Part shown: one piece after another, positions 48,490-58,436 of the stretch
Layout of the letters: the number at the start of each line of letters is the position of its first letter
Position numbering within the stretch: position 1 is the first letter of the stretch
Source of the DNA: Sphaerospermopsis torques-reginae ITEP-024
GTDB taxonomy: Bacteria; Cyanobacteriota; Cyanobacteriia; Cyanobacteriales; Nostocaceae
Length of the DNA stretch: 64,000 nt
Direction of reading: 5' to 3'
NCBI RefSeq assembly: GCF_019598945.1
Contig: NZ_CP080598.1
Coordinates: 434,001 to 498,000, forward strand
Program-made: the position numbers and the translations under genes
The notes under the pieces: model-generated
What the model was told of the DNA's origin: nothing
What the model saw: the letters and a program-made list of their open reading frames with translations, nothing else
The model's database searches: none

Positions 48490-49659
48490 ATGAAAAAATT
48501 ACGGCAACTACCCCAAAAATTAATGTTACTCGGTTCAGGAGAACTAGGTAAAGAATTTGTCATTGCTGCACAACGTTTAGGTAATTATGTAATCGCAGTT
48601 GACCGCTATGCAAATGCTCCCGCAATGCAGGTTGCTGACTGTTCAGAAGTCATTTCTATGCTCAGTGCAGAAGATTTAGAAGCAGTAGTTACTAAACACA
48701 AACCTGATTTTATTATCCCAGAAATCGAAGCCATTAGAACCGAAAAATTACAAGAATTTGAACAACGAGGAATTACAGTTATTCCCACCGCAGCAGCAAC
48801 TAATTACACAATGAACCGTGATAGAATTAGGGAATTAGCACATAAAGAATTAGGAATCAGAACCGCTAAATATGGTTATGCAGTCAGCTTAGAAGAATTG
48901 ATTGCTATTTCTGAAGAAATCGGATTTCCTAATGTTGTGAAACCCGTAATGTCCTCATCTGGAAAAGGTCAATCTGTAGTTAATGATAAAACAGAAGTAG
49001 AAACAGCTTGGAAGTATGCAATTGAAAATTCTAGAGGTGATAGTCAAAAAGTCATAGTTGAAGAATTTATCAATTTTGAAATTGAAATTACCTTACTTAC
49101 CATTAAACAATGGGATGCAGAAACTATATTCTGTCCTCCTATTGGCCACAGACAAGAAAGAGGAGATTATCAAGAATCTTGGCAACCTGCAAATATTTCT
49201 GATGATAAAATATTAGCATCTCAAGCAATAGCTAAAAAAGTAACTGATGCTTTAGGAGGTGCGGGAATTTTCGGAGTTGAATTTTTCATTACCAAAGATG
49301 AAGTTATCTTTTCTGAACTTTCACCCCGTCCCCATGATACCGGAATGGTGACATTAATTTCCCAAAATTTAAACGAATTTGAATTACATCTGCGAGCAAT
49401 TTTAGGTTTACCTATTCCTAACATTGAACAATTAGGATATTCTGCAAGTGCAGTAATTTTAGCTTCAGCAAAATCAGATTCCATTGCTTTTACTGGTGTT
49501 GCTGATGCGTTAGCAGAAAAGGATGTAGATATTAAGTTATTTGGTAAACCTACCGCACATCCTTACAGAAGAATGGGAGTAGCATTAGCAAAAGGAAATG
49601 ATGAAAAATCAGCGAGAGAAAAAGCGAAAGTAGCCGCCAATAAAGTCAAATTAGTTTAA
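48490..49659 (+). CDS. purT: Formate-dependent phosphoribosylglycinamide formyltransferase
   Basis: PurT uses formate and ATP to make formylglycinamide ribonucleotide in purine synthesis, as an alternative to PurN. The 389-residue ATP-grasp protein has MLLGSGELGKEFVIAAQRLG at the start, the ATP-binding VVKPVMSSSGKGQS near residue 152 and the metal-binding ELSPRPHDTGMVTLIS near residue 278. The ATG at 48490 is consistent with the family. No other purine gene adjoins. The C-terminal KPTAHPYRRMGVALAKG is complete. Confidence 0.94.
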   Translation: MKKLRQLPQKLMLLGSGELGKEFVIAAQRLGNYVIAVDRYANAPAMQVADCSEVISMLSAEDLEAVVTKHKPDFIIPEIEAIRTEKLQEFEQRGITVIPTAAATNYTMNRDRIRELAHKELGIRTAKYGYAVSLEELIAISEEIGFPNVVKPVMSSSGKGQSVVNDKTEVETAWKYAIENSRGDSQKVIVEEFINFEIEITLLTIKQWDAETIFCPPIGHRQERGDYQESWQPANISDDKILASQAIAKKVTDALGGAGIFGVEFFITKDEVIFSELSPRPHDTGMVTLISQNLNEFELHLRAILGLPIPNIEQLGYSASAVILASAKSDSIAFTGVADALAEKDVDIKLFGKPTAHPYRRMGVALAKGNDEKSAREKAKVAANKVKLV

Positions 49660-49712
49660 ATATAAAACTCCATTAGGGTGCGTTACGCTGTGCCTAACAC
49701 ACCCTACAATAT

Positions 49713-49802
49713 ACAGCAGGAGTCAGGAGTCAGGAGTAAAACTAGCTGTGTGTATAGGTTTCAATTTAGATTCTGTACTTTATTGATATGCAATCTGCTG
49801 TA
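49713..49802. repeat. Miniature repeat with cagcag/ctgctg ends (type A), second copy
   Basis: The ends tacagcaggagtcagg and gcaatctgctgta match the copy at 23695-23806; there are only two ggagtca units here. It lies between purT and the DUF4058 gene. Confidence 0.6.
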
Positions 49803-49871
49803 TAATAATACTTACTTTCATAGAAATGCTATAATAAAACAGTAACTCTAATAATTTTATAGGATAAATGT

Positions 49872-50678
49872 ATGACTTCACCATTTCCAGGGATGAATCC
49901 CTATTTAGAAAATCCTGATTTATGGTCAGAAGTACATCATAGATTAATTACAGCGATTGCTATTGCTATATCCCCTCCTTTGCGTCCTAAATATCGCGTA
50001 GCTATAGAAAAAAGAACCTATAGAACTGACAGTGAAGATTCTCTGTTAGTTGGTATTCCCGATGTAACTATTTTATCAGTAAAACAAAAAACTCAAAAAT
50101 CAGATAATTATACAGCAACAGCAACTTTATCCACAGAAACAGCAAATAAATCCGTCGATGTCACTTTACCCTTACCTTTAGAAATCAAAGAAGGATATTT
50201 AGAAATTAGAGAAGTTTCTACAGGTAAAGTAGTAACTGTAATTGAAGTGCTTTCTCCTACTAATAAAAGAACAAAAGAAGGTAGAAAATCCTATTTAGAA
50301 AAACGGGAGAACATACTACAAGGTGATACTAATTTAGTAGAAATAGACTTAATTAGGGCTGGGGAAAAAATGCCTATGATTACCCATATTGCTGATACAG
50401 ATTATCGAATTTTAATTGTTAGGTCTTATCGCTTACCATCGGCACAACTATTTGCATTTAGTGTCAGAGAAACTATACCTAATTTTACTATTCCTCTACA
50501 AAAAGGGGAACAGGAAATAGAAGTGAACTTGCAGGATTTGTTATTAGAAATATATGAACAAGCAGGATTTGATTTAACCTTAGATTATAATATTCCTCCT
50601 GTACCAGATTTATCTGTGGAAGCTCAAGAATGGATGGATAAATTATTAAGAGAACAAGGAAGAAGAGGTGAAAGCTAA
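49872..50678 (+). CDS. DUF4058-family protein
   Basis: MTSPFPGMNPYLENPDLWSE is the hallmark N-terminus of DUF4058, a large cyanobacterial and planctomycete family. The middle part has EVLSPTNKRTKEGRKSYLEKR, in which the E-V-L-S-P-x-N-K motif resembles a PD-(D/E)XK-like nuclease core, so a nuclease fold has been suspected. It is 268 residues, near the family norm. No neighbour or regulatory signal suggests a task. The ATG follows an aggata ribosome-site-like sequence. Confidence 0.8.
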   Translation: MTSPFPGMNPYLENPDLWSEVHHRLITAIAIAISPPLRPKYRVAIEKRTYRTDSEDSLLVGIPDVTILSVKQKTQKSDNYTATATLSTETANKSVDVTLPLPLEIKEGYLEIREVSTGKVVTVIEVLSPTNKRTKEGRKSYLEKRENILQGDTNLVEIDLIRAGEKMPMITHIADTDYRILIVRSYRLPSAQLFAFSVRETIPNFTIPLQKGEQEIEVNLQDLLLEIYEQAGFDLTLDYNIPPVPDLSVEAQEWMDKLLREQGRRGES

Positions 50679-50685
50679 ATATAGA

Positions 50686-50792
50686 TACAGCATATTTCAT
50701 ACCAGTGAGGTACAAACTCAAATCATAAAACCCTTGTGGAACAGGCATCCTGCCTGTTAACCTTGTACCTCATTTACCTCGAAACTGCTGTA
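50686..50792. repeat. Miniature repeat with cagcag/ctgctg ends (type B), second copy
   Basis: Left end tacagcatatttcatacc, inner gaggtac and gtacctcat, an inner palindrome ggaacaggcatcctgcctgtt, and right end cctcgaaactgctgta. The other copy is at 12222-12325. Confidence 0.55.
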
Positions 50793-50852
50793 GGTCAGGG
50801 TGTGTGAGCGATCGCCTAACCCACCAAATAAATTATCAATATAAATTATCAA

Positions 50853-52340
50853 TCAAAATCCCAAATCTACAGCAATACGATGAGCGCAAGCAAACCCAGA
50901 AAACGCCACAGCATTTAAACCCTGACCCGGAAACGTGCTATCACCCACACAATAAAGATTAGGTATAGCAGTACGGTTAAAAGGCATACCTAACAACCCC
51001 CGTAATTTCCTCCGGGGTATGGGTCCATAAGTCCCATCAACCCGACCTAAAAACCGCCGATGGGTTAGGGGTGTTCCCACTTCCATATAGTCCAAAACCG
51101 CATCTAAACCGGGGAAAATTCGCTCTAATCTCTCAATAATTTCCCCTGCTGCTTGTTCTTTCTTGTAATTATACTCTTTCGCGCTCATTCCCTGCCAATC
51201 ACTAATCCAAGCTGGTGTAAAAGCATGAATAATGTGGTATCCTGTTGGGGCTAAACTCGAATCTAGTAATGTAGGAATAGATACAAACATCGTCCCTGCT
51301 GCTGATTCCATTTTTTCCCAGTCTTCTAAAATAATATGATGACATTCTGTACCTTGAGATAATACAGATGCTTCTAACCCTAAATGCAAACTTAAAAAAC
51401 TGGGTGATTTTTGATATCTCTGCTGCCAATTTTTCTCATTAGGTGGTATTTGTTCTTTTGGTAGTAATTTTTCAAAAGTGTCCCATCGCGTAGCATTAGA
51501 TACAATTTTTTTAGCATGATAAACTTCACCTGTTGCTAATTGTACACCAATAGCTTTACCCTGCTTAGTGATAATTTTTGTCACCCTGGCTTGATATTCA
51601 ATTTTACCACCACATTTTTCTAAACCTTCTGCTAATTTTTGGGCAATTTTTCCTACTCCACCTTGAGGATAATTAACTCCCCCATAATGTCGATCAGAAA
51701 ATACCATTCCTGCATTAATCATTGGTGTCATATTAGCAGGAACTACAGACCAACAATAACATTCAATATCAATGAATTTTAATAATAACGGATCTTTAAT
51801 ATATTTGCGGGCTATGTCGCCGACATTTTGCGGTAAGTATTGGGCTAAACCTAAGCAAGCTAAGGGGTTTTGCCAGAATACTCGCATGACATAACCGAGT
51901 TCTTCTAATGATAACAATTCTATGCTATTCAGGCAATTAAATATTTTTTGACATTCGTTATAAAATTTGCGAATCCCTTTTTCTTCATGGGGAAAATAGG
52001 CAATTAAATTTTGTAAAAATTTCTCGTAATTTTGATCAACTTTAATATCTAAATTATCAGGTAAATGATAATGAATTTGGACAGGATCAGGGATGGTTTC
52101 TAAGTGAACATTGACTGCATCTAAAGCACGGGTGAGTAAGTTGGTTGTTCCTTTTTTGCCAAAACCAAAAATCATGGAAGCACCAACATCAAAAGTATAT
52201 CCTTGATGTTGAAAATAACCTGCACTTCCACCGGGAATTAAATAACGTTCTAAAACCAGGACTTTCACGCCTTTAGCTGCTAACTGGGTGGCTGTGACTA
52301 AACCCCCAATACCAGCACCGATAATAATAACATCAAACAT
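50853..52340 (-). CDS. crtH: Carotene (prolycopene) isomerase CrtH
   Basis: CrtH isomerises poly-cis lycopene to all-trans lycopene in cyanobacterial carotenoid synthesis. The 495-residue flavoprotein begins with the FAD-binding [19 protein letters not shown] and carries [13 protein letters not shown] and [11 protein letters not shown]. The C-terminal [18 protein letters not shown] is the second FAD contact, and [19 protein letters not shown] is specific to this branch of the phytoene-desaturase-like family. No other crt gene is near. The minus-strand leader region 52341-52600 holds a terminator-like hairpin. Confidence 0.93.
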   Translation of the reverse strand: MFDVIIIGAGIGGLVTATQLAAKGVKVLVLERYLIPGGSAGYFQHQGYTFDVGASMIFGFGKKGTTNLLTRALDAVNVHLETIPDPVQIHYHLPDNLDIKVDQNYEKFLQNLIAYFPHEEKGIRKFYNECQKIFNCLNSIELLSLEELGYVMRVFWQNPLACLGLAQYLPQNVGDIARKYIKDPLLLKFIDIECYCWSVVPANMTPMINAGMVFSDRHYGGVNYPQGGVGKIAQKLAEGLEKCGGKIEYQARVTKIITKQGKAIGVQLATGEVYHAKKIVSNATRWDTFEKLLPKEQIPPNEKNWQQRYQKSPSFLSLHLGLEASVLSQGTECHHIILEDWEKMESAAGTMFVSIPTLLDSSLAPTGYHIIHAFTPAWISDWQGMSAKEYNYKKEQAAGEIIERLERIFPGLDAVLDYMEVGTPLTHRRFLGRVDGTYGPIPRRKLRGLLGMPFNRTAIPNLYCVGDSTFPGQGLNAVAFSGFACAHRIAVDLGF

Positions 52341-52343
52341 AAT

Positions 52344-52384
52344 TAATTGGTAATTGGTAATTGGTAATTGGTAATTGGTAATTT
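52344..52384. repeat. Heptamer tandem repeat (ttggtaa)n
   Basis: Five to six copies directly upstream of the crtH start codon on its leader side; the reverse complement type occurs at 34231-34263. Confidence 0.8.
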
Positions 52385-52458
52385 ATTATGAATTATAATT
52401 CTTAATTTGTAAATCTTAGAATCTGTTAATTTGTCTGAAAGCTGACTGCTGATAGCTG

Positions 52459-52500
52459 AAAAAAAGAGGGACAAGCCGCTATTACTGGCCAATCCCGTCT
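52459..52500 (-). terminator. Minus-strand terminator-like hairpin upstream of crtH
   Basis: Read on the minus strand, GGGATTGGCC (52496-52487) pairs with GGCTTGTCCC (52477-52468), followed by TC and seven T. It lies about 120 bp before crtH in its direction of transcription, so it could be an attenuator in the leader or the end of a short RNA starting near 52560. Confidence 0.55.
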
Positions 52501-52727
52501 GCCGATCCTTTAAAGAGAGGAGAACACTATAAATAATATATCCTTGATTGAGAATATCTGTCAACTACTAATGAAAATTTTTGGCAATAATTTGAAGGCG
52601 ATCGCACAAATGCCGGAAATACATAGATTTTCTACAGCCATAAATGAGCCTATCTAACCAATGCACAGGCGGGAAAGAGTATGATGGTGGTTCAGTTCCT
52701 TGATAGTGACAGGCTGCTTTCTGAACT

Positions 52728-53378
52728 ATGACACAACAATTGCTGGTTTATGTCCCACCCCATCCCCTGATCAAACACTGGCTGGCGGTAGCTCGTGATG
52801 CTGCTACGCCTTCGGTTTTGTTTCGCTCCGCCATCACTGAGTTAGGCAGATGGCTAACTTATGAAGCAGCGAGAGAGTGGTTGCCAACGCAAGACACGGT
52901 AGTTAATACTCCCTTAGCGCCTTGTGCAGCAACATTTATTGATCCACAAGTACCAGTGGCAGTTGTACCGATTCTCCGGGCTGGGTTAGGCTTATTAGAG
53001 GGAGCGCAAACGGTATTACCTTTAGCAAAAGTTTACCATTTGGGTTTAGTGCGAAATGAGGAAACCTTAGAACCCTCTTGTTATTTGAATAAACTACCAG
53101 AGAAATTCGATCCAGAAACCAGGGTGTTAATTACCGATCCCATGTTAGCAACAGGAGGATCTATAATGACAGCAATGGCAGAATTGACACAAAGGGGTGT
53201 TGATCCGGCGTTAACGCGAATTGTTTGTGTGGTAGCTGCACCACCAGCTTTGCAAAAATTGAGTGCTGCTTATCCTGGTTTAACAGTTTACAGTGCCATT
53301 ATTGATGAAACGGTTAACGAGCAGGGATTTATTTTACCGGGCTTAGGAGATGCAGGCGATCGCATCTTTGGGACTTGA
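52728..53378 (+). CDS. upp: Uracil phosphoribosyltransferase
   Basis: Upp salvages uracil to UMP with PRPP. The 216-residue protein has the type-I PRTase PRPP loop DPMLATGGS near residue 137 (aspartate, threonine, glycine-rich), plus PVAVVPILRAGLGLLEGA and the C-terminal GLGDAGDRIFGT, which binds uracil. The ATG at 52728 gives the normal length. A -10-like element could not be fixed in the 52600-52700 spacer. No pyrimidine genes adjoin. Confidence 0.94.
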   Translation: MTQQLLVYVPPHPLIKHWLAVARDAATPSVLFRSAITELGRWLTYEAAREWLPTQDTVVNTPLAPCAATFIDPQVPVAVVPILRAGLGLLEGAQTVLPLAKVYHLGLVRNEETLEPSCYLNKLPEKFDPETRVLITDPMLATGGSIMTAMAELTQRGVDPALTRIVCVVAAPPALQKLSAAYPGLTVYSAIIDETVNEQGFILPGLGDAGDRIFGT

Positions 53379-53547
53379 CGAAGGCAGGAGGCAGAAGGCA
53401 GAAGTCCGTTTTTGTTATGGGTATTAATCACCCACTGCAAAAACTTTGCACCTGAAAAAGCGGGGTTTTAGACCCAATTGTTTCGATAATTAATAAAATT
53501 GCTGAAAATTGGCTGCTTGTGGTTTCTTTGTTCAAGGCGGTGAAAAT

Positions 53548-53895
53548 ATGAGTCAAAAAGATGGTTTTGCCAGTGGTTTTTTACTAGGAACTATTGTTGG
53601 CGGTGTAGTTGGCGGCGTTTTAGGTGCTGTGCTGGCATCTCGACGGGATACAGTGGAAGAGGAAGAGATAGAAATCAACAATGGTTCTGTGACAGCGGGT
53701 AAAGTTCCAGCTAGAAGAAGACGGCAGATGAGATCCGCTGGTGGTGAAGATTGGGAAATGGAAACAGCAAGGCGATCGCTGGAAGATAAAATCGCTCAAC
53801 TCAATGCCACAATTGATGATGTGCGAAATCAGTTGAGCAATGTTAATGGTAGTTCATCTCCAACCGCTGAACGCTCTATGTCCCAAGACTCTTAA
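53548..53895 (+). CDS. Small Gly-rich membrane-anchored protein (YtxH-like)
   Basis: The start at 53548 is chosen because aaggcggtg precedes it; an upstream frame from 53509 looks spurious. The N-terminus SGFLLGTIVGGVVGGVLGAVL is a Gly-rich membrane segment, followed by acidic and basic linker residues and a C-terminal helix RRSLEDKIAQLNATIDDVRN. The pattern resembles YtxH-type or gas-vesicle-associated membrane proteins. It stands 38 bp before a YggT-like gene on the same strand, so co-transcription is likely. Role unknown. Confidence 0.65.
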   Translation: MSQKDGFASGFLLGTIVGGVVGGVLGAVLASRRDTVEEEEIEINNGSVTAGKVPARRRRQMRSAGGEDWEMETARRSLEDKIAQLNATIDDVRNQLSNVNGSSSPTAERSMSQDS

Positions 53896-54026
53896 ACAAC
53901 GGCTATATCATAGCAAAAAACCTATTTTGGTAGATGTCGCTGTTATTTGCAGACGCTATGACATTAGCTCCATTACAATCAAGAAATAAGACAGCGTTTA
54001 GCTTTTACCACAAAAATAACCCATCT

Positions 54027-54299
54027 ATGTATTTACTGATTAACACTCTCAATACTTTCATCACTATCTATAGCTCTTTGCTAATCATTCGGGTTTTATT
54101 AACCTGGTTTCCCCAAGTCAACTGGTATAACCAACCATTTGCAGCCTTGAGCCAGATTAGTGACCCCTATCTTAATCTATTTCGTTCAATTATCCCCCCA
54201 TTGGGTGGTATGGATTTTTCGCCTATCCTAGCTTTCCTTGCACTCAATGTTGCTAGTAGTTTAATATCTGGTCTTGTTCCTTTAGTCCAGGGATTTTAA
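54027..54299 (+). CDS. YggT-family membrane protein
   Basis: The ATG at 54027 (MYLLINTLNTFITIYSSL) gives 90 residues; the frame extends upstream to 53934 but that part does not look membrane-like. Two hydrophobic helices flank RVLLTWFPQVNWYNQPFAALSQISDPYLNLFR, the YggT signature. Members are linked to cell division and to thylakoid or plastid-nucleoid organisation in cyanobacteria and chloroplasts. The downstream PPLGGMDFSPILAFLALN is also typical. It may be in an operon with the preceding gene. Confidence 0.85.
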   Translation: MYLLINTLNTFITIYSSLLIIRVLLTWFPQVNWYNQPFAALSQISDPYLNLFRSIIPPLGGMDFSPILAFLALNVASSLISGLVPLVQGF

Positions 54300-54409
54300 A
54301 TCATTTCTGCTCATTTCGGTAATTACCCGGTCTGATATCAGCCGGGAATGTATTGTAAAAATATAGGATTTGCTGAAAAAGTCTTTTCGTGGAGGCAGGG
54401 AATAGGGAG

Positions 54410-54492
54410 GAAAATTTTAGATTTTAGATTTTAGATTTTAGATTGGAGTTAACAAAAACAATCCAAAATCCAAAATCCAAAATCCAAAATCA
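54410..54492. repeat. Inverted-arm heptamer repeat (attttag / atccaaa)
   Basis: Third full copy of the family seen at 8559 and 40531, here followed by actcctgactcctgcc. It separates the YggT-like gene from the convergent exported protein. Confidence 0.75.
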
Positions 54493-54513
54493 ATAACTCC
54501 TGACTCCTGCCTC

Positions 54514-54957
54514 TTATCTTCGCACCTTACCGCTAAAACCAGATGCTTTAAATTGCTTGAGTTGTAATGGAGTTGGTTGGTTTGCAGGTACAGAAATTCT
54601 TAACTCAAAATTACTAACACCAGGTGGTACTTCAGGAATAGAACCTAGACGGGTGCGGTTTTGGAGTATGGGGTTATTGTTAGCATCATAGATGCGTCCG
54701 TAGATATCTGCATCATAGACTGTTTTATAAGTGCTGTTTTCAGCTTTACCAGTGACAATAAAGCAATTAGCAGACCCTGAACCATTGCTAACAACAGCAC
54801 CTTGCGCTAATTCTGGTGGACAATCTTGGTATGATAAGTCAGATAGTTTAATTTGTGTTAAAGCTTGGGCAGGTAAGGTAAAAACCCAAGAGCAGAAAAC
54901 TAATAAACAAGAGATTAATATTAGCTTGAGTGATAGCTTGAGTGAGTGCGATCGCAT
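54514..54957 (-). CDS. Exported hypothetical protein, about 147 aa
   Basis: The start at 54957 gives MRSHSLKLSLKLILISCLL followed by FTLPAQALTQ, a signal peptide with an AQA cleavage site; a longer frame to 54990 is less likely. The mature part has two Cys at DCPPELAQ and ANCFIVTGK, which may form a disulfide, and a FxIxVPAN segment near the end. It resembles small secreted cyanobacterial proteins of unknown function with an Ig-like beta pattern. It is divergent from the gene at 55093. Confidence 0.65.
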   Translation of the reverse strand: MRSHSLKLSLKLILISCLLVFCSWVFTLPAQALTQIKLSDLSYQDCPPELAQGAVVSNGSGSANCFIVTGKAENSTYKTVYDADIYGRIYDANNNPILQNRTRLGSIPEVPPGVSNFELRISVPANQPTPLQLKQFKASGFSGKVRR

Positions 54958-55092
54958 AAAACACAAAGTAAATTTACAAAAAGTATACAAAATTTTTATT
55001 TTCCAATTACCGAAAATTCCCTATTTTTTAATGAGAGAGTGGAATTTAATTTTGCAATAATTGTATCAATAGACCATTCTTTGCACCAGCTT

Positions 55093-55704
55093 ATGAATCC
55101 AGATGAGATTGAAGCAGTCTTGCAAACAGCATTTAGTCGTTGTGATGCTGCTGACTGTCCTCTCACTGATATGCAGAAACAAATATTGCTGCAAGTAGTC
55201 GAACAGATTCAGAGAAGCTTAACTTCTAAGCTATCAGATACTAACAACCCTTTGGATGAACTCACCCCAGAGGAGTTAGAAGCGTTTTTAGAGTTTGTCA
55301 AAGCAGAGGAAGCACAAAACCGCACTTGGAAAGTACAATTACTTAATGATTGGCTTTTAGCACAAGATTCGGGAAAAGTCCAGTTTATTCGCCAACGTTA
55401 TGGTTTACAGTGGTTAAATCGGGTGCAAGCATATCATTTTGATAAGTATGCTTATTTGGAAGAAGCATTAAAACTGAAAATAGGCGATCGCATTGAAGTT
55501 TCTAATGCACTATGGGAATGGATACCAGAAGATGATTTATCTCAAAAAGAATGGTTTCCCTGTATGGTGATTAAAATTGATGAAGTTGTTAATAGTAATG
55601 ACAGTTTTAGTATTTGTCAAATTCGGTTTTTTAATGGTAGTGAATATGAAATACCCGGTGTTTATGAATGGAATCGGTATAATTGGCGGTGGCCTAAAAA
55701 GTAA
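55093..55704 (+). CDS. Hypothetical protein, about 203 aa
   Basis: The ATG at 55093 (MNPDEIEAVLQTAFSRCDA) is preferred over an upstream start at 54946 whose N-terminus overlaps the divergent gene. The N-terminal 100 residues are helical with ELTPEELEAFLEFVKAEE; the C-terminal half has IGDRIEVSNALWEWIPEDD and RFFNGSEYEIPGVYEW, like a small beta-barrel binding domain. It resembles a conserved cyanobacterial protein found near photosynthesis or chaperone genes, but no family was fixed. It is monocistronic. Confidence 0.6.
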   Translation: MNPDEIEAVLQTAFSRCDAADCPLTDMQKQILLQVVEQIQRSLTSKLSDTNNPLDELTPEELEAFLEFVKAEEAQNRTWKVQLLNDWLLAQDSGKVQFIRQRYGLQWLNRVQAYHFDKYAYLEEALKLKIGDRIEVSNALWEWIPEDDLSQKEWFPCMVIKIDEVVNSNDSFSICQIRFFNGSEYEIPGVYEWNRYNWRWPKK

Positions 55705-55905
55705 ATATCATTTAATATCATTTACCCAGATACCAGACTTATTAAATAAGTCCAGTATCTATCAATTTTAATTTGATTTTGACTTATTTATTAAAGTAAA
55801 CAACCAGGAAGATATTAATATTTTATACAATTTTATAGCATTAAATTAGACATATTGTAAAATATTATCTATAGCTAAAACATTTGAATTTTGAGATTAT
55901 TAATT

Positions 55906-57350
55906 ATGGTCAATCAGTTATTTTATGGTGATAATTTGCAGGTTTTGAGAAAACACATCAAAGATGAAACTGTGGATCTTTGCTATATTGATCCGCCCTT
56001 TAATTCTCAACGCAATTATCACCAAATTTATAATAATATTGGTAAAGAAGATAAAGCACAAACCCAAGCTTTTATTGATACATGGACATGGGATGATCAA
56101 GCTAATCAAGGTTTAGCAGAAATTCAAGAAAACTATTTAGGACATTTTACTGCTCAAAGCATAGATTTAATTTCTGGATTAACCAAAGTTCTGGGTAAAG
56201 GAAGTCTATTAGCTTATTTAGTTAACATGACTTTAAGAATAGCAGAAATACACCGAGTTTTGAAACCTACAGGTAGTTTTTATTTACATTGTGATCCTAC
56301 AGCTTCCCATTATTTAAAAATTATTATAGATGCTATTTTTTGTTCTCAGGGTGGAGATTTCAAAAATGAAATTATCTGGAAACGTACATCAGGACATAGT
56401 GATTCTGGTAAATATGGTAATGTTCATGATGTAATTTTTTACTATTCCAAAAGTTTGAAAAATACCTGGAATCAAGTATATCAAAAATATGAACAAAATT
56501 ATATTGATAAATATTACAGATATCAAGATGATGATGGGAGAAAATGGATGTCAGGTGATTTAGGTGCTGCTGGTTTAGCTGGAGGCGGTTATCAATATGA
56601 ATGGAATGGAGTGACAAAACTGTGGAGATGTCCAAAAGAAACAATGGAAAAACTTGACAAAGAAGGGAGAATTTACTAGCTTATTGTGGTTGTGGAACAA
56701 CAGTAGCAGTATCACAAAGATTAAATCGTCAATGGATAGGAATTGATATTACTTATCAAAGTATTAGTTTAATTCTGAAAAGATTAGAAGACTCTTTTGG
56801 GAAACAAGTATTAGAAAATATTAAAATTAGTGGTATTCCCAAAGATATGCAATCTGCGGAAGCACTAGCATTAAAAAAAGACGATCGCACTCGTAAAGAA
56901 TTTGAAAAATGGGCAATTTTAACCTATACTAATAATCGTGCTACCATTAATCAAAAAAAAGGAGCAGATAAAGGAATTGATGGAATAGCGTATTTTACAG
57001 GAGACAAAAACGAACCAGAAAAGATAATTTTACAAGTAAAATCTGGTCATGTCAAATCTGGAGATATTAGAGATTTACAGGGAACAATAATCCTAGAAAG
57101 TGCAGCATTAGGGATTTTAATTACCTTAAAACCACCGACAAAAGACATGATCAAAACTGCAAAAGAAGCAGGAATATATCAAAGTCGTTATATGAGTCAA
57201 GCTGTAGATAAAATTCAGATGATCACAGTACAAGAAATCATTGAATCACAAAAAAGATTAGATATGAGATTAAGTTTAGAAGTTTTGAAATCTGCGGAAA
57301 AACAAAAGGAAGTGAAACAAACACAATTAGAACTTTTTCGGGAGGAATAA
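55906..57350 (+). pseudogene. DNA methyltransferase fused to a restriction-endonuclease-like domain, with internal deletion
   Basis: The start MVNQLFYGDNLQVLRKHI leads to IDPPFNSQRNYHQIYN, the DPPF catalytic motif of beta-type N6-adenine/N4-cytosine methyltransferases. The frame ends at KEGRIY at 56679. In another frame (56679-57350) the sequence resumes with AYCGCGTTVAVSQRLNRQWIGID, the SAM-binding FxGxGxx motif, then KKGADKGIDGIAYFTGD and IILQVKSGHVKSGDIRD, a PD-(D/E)XK endonuclease core (GADKGIDG and QVKSG). About 60-70 residues expected between are missing. A functional enzyme would both modify and cut; this one cannot be made as one polypeptide. Confidence 0.75.
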
Positions 57351-57423
57351 CTGTTTTCAGTAAAACAATAATACGGTTTTATTCATTTAAATAATCATCA
57401 AGTCTGGATATTCATAAAAATTA

Positions 57424-57627
57424 ATGCGTAAAGTATTTGCTGATTCTAGTATTCTCATTGCTGGTTCTGCTTCGCGGACAGGAGCTAGTCGTGGTGTATT
57501 AACAATGGCAGAGATAGGTTTATTTCAATTAGTGATATCAGAGCAAGTTTTAATAGAGTGTGAAAGAAATATCAGTAAAAAATTACCTGATGCTTTACCT
57601 AGTTTTTTACAGTTAAGCTTAAAATAA
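57424..57627 (+). pseudogene. PIN-domain protein, truncated after about 67 codons
   Basis: The start MRKVFADSSILIAGSASRTG carries the first PIN aspartate (FADSS), then GLFQLVISEQVLIECERNIS. Typical length of this type is about 140 residues, but the frame ends at 57627 in a heptamer repeat (gtcaattgtcaattgtcaatt, 57630-57655). The C-terminal acidic residues are missing, so it should be inactive. No antitoxin gene is present beside it. Confidence 0.6.
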
Positions 57628-57659
57628 TTGTCAACTGTCAATTGTCAATTGTCAATTAA

Positions 57660-58436
57660 TCACCTCACCAACTGCATCGCATCATTAAAAAACTGCCGAC
57701 ATAAACCTTTAGTGACAAAAATAGTCGTCAACAAATTAACCACAGCTACCATAAAAATAATTAAAATTTCATAAGAAACCGCTTCTAATGCAGATACTCC
57801 AGCTAATAATTGTCCACTGGTAAAAGTGGGTATTGTCACCATGCCAATTAACATCATTTGATTTAAAGTAGGAACCAATGCAGCTTTAATTGCATCCTTG
57901 CGATAGTGACTAACAGCTTGCTGGGGTGTTGCACCTAAACTGAGGTGTGTTTCTATTTCTGTAGGAAATTGATTAATAGTGCTAACTAGCCTTTCTCCGG
58001 CTACTGCTGCGGCATTCATAGCGTTACCGATCAATATACCACCCAAAGGAATTAAATAACGGGGTTCATACCATCTGTCAGGTTGGATAATCAAAAAATT
58101 GGTGTAAAGTAAGGTGAATGACGTACTAGCAAAAATCACTACCCAAACTAAAGGCAGTAGCAAAGGAATTTTTTGACTGATGCGGTTTCGTGCGACAATC
58201 GCCGTAATTGTGAGAATGATTGTGAAAATTCCCACAACAGCCCAAACATTGTCAACAGCAAAAATGAAGTCTAAAACGTATCCTAATACTATAAGTTGGA
58301 GGATGGTTCTACCGGTGGCTAATGCTAGGTTTAACTCTAGTCCTAATTTTTCCCAGACAGATAAACCAATAGCGATCGCCATTAAACCCACAGCTAACAC
58401 TAAATCTACAATATCCAATTTAATCAAATCCGGCAT
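57660..58436 (-). CDS. FetB-like (YbbM) ABC transporter permease
   Basis: The 258-residue protein has six to seven membrane helices, for example IVDLVLAVGLMAIAIGLSVW and LIPLGGILIGNAMNAAAVAGER. The latter plus LSLGATPQQAVSHYRKDAIKAA are the family signatures of FetB, the permease of the FetAB iron exporter linked to oxidative stress. The partner ATPase FetA is not in the neighbourhood. The ATG at 58436 gives a usual length. The direction is convergent with the PIN fragment. Confidence 0.85.
   Translation of the reverse strand: MPDLIKLDIVDLVLAVGLMAIAIGLSVWEKLGLELNLALATGRTILQLIVLGYVLDFIFAVDNVWAVVGIFTIILTITAIVARNRISQKIPLLLPLVWVVIFASTSFTLLYTNFLIIQPDRWYEPRYLIPLGGILIGNAMNAAAVAGERLVSTINQFPTEIETHLSLGATPQQAVSHYRKDAIKAALVPTLNQMMLIGMVTIPTFTSGQLLAGVSALEAVSYEILIIFMVAVVNLLTTIFVTKGLCRQFFNDAMQLVR

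Noticed and set aside
52343-52564. Open frame of 73 codons before crtH
   Set aside because: It consists of heptamer repeats and the hairpin region, with no family features.
53934-54026. Upstream extension of the YggT-like protein
   Set aside because: The extra residues are not conserved-looking and the ATG at 54027 begins the known N-terminus.
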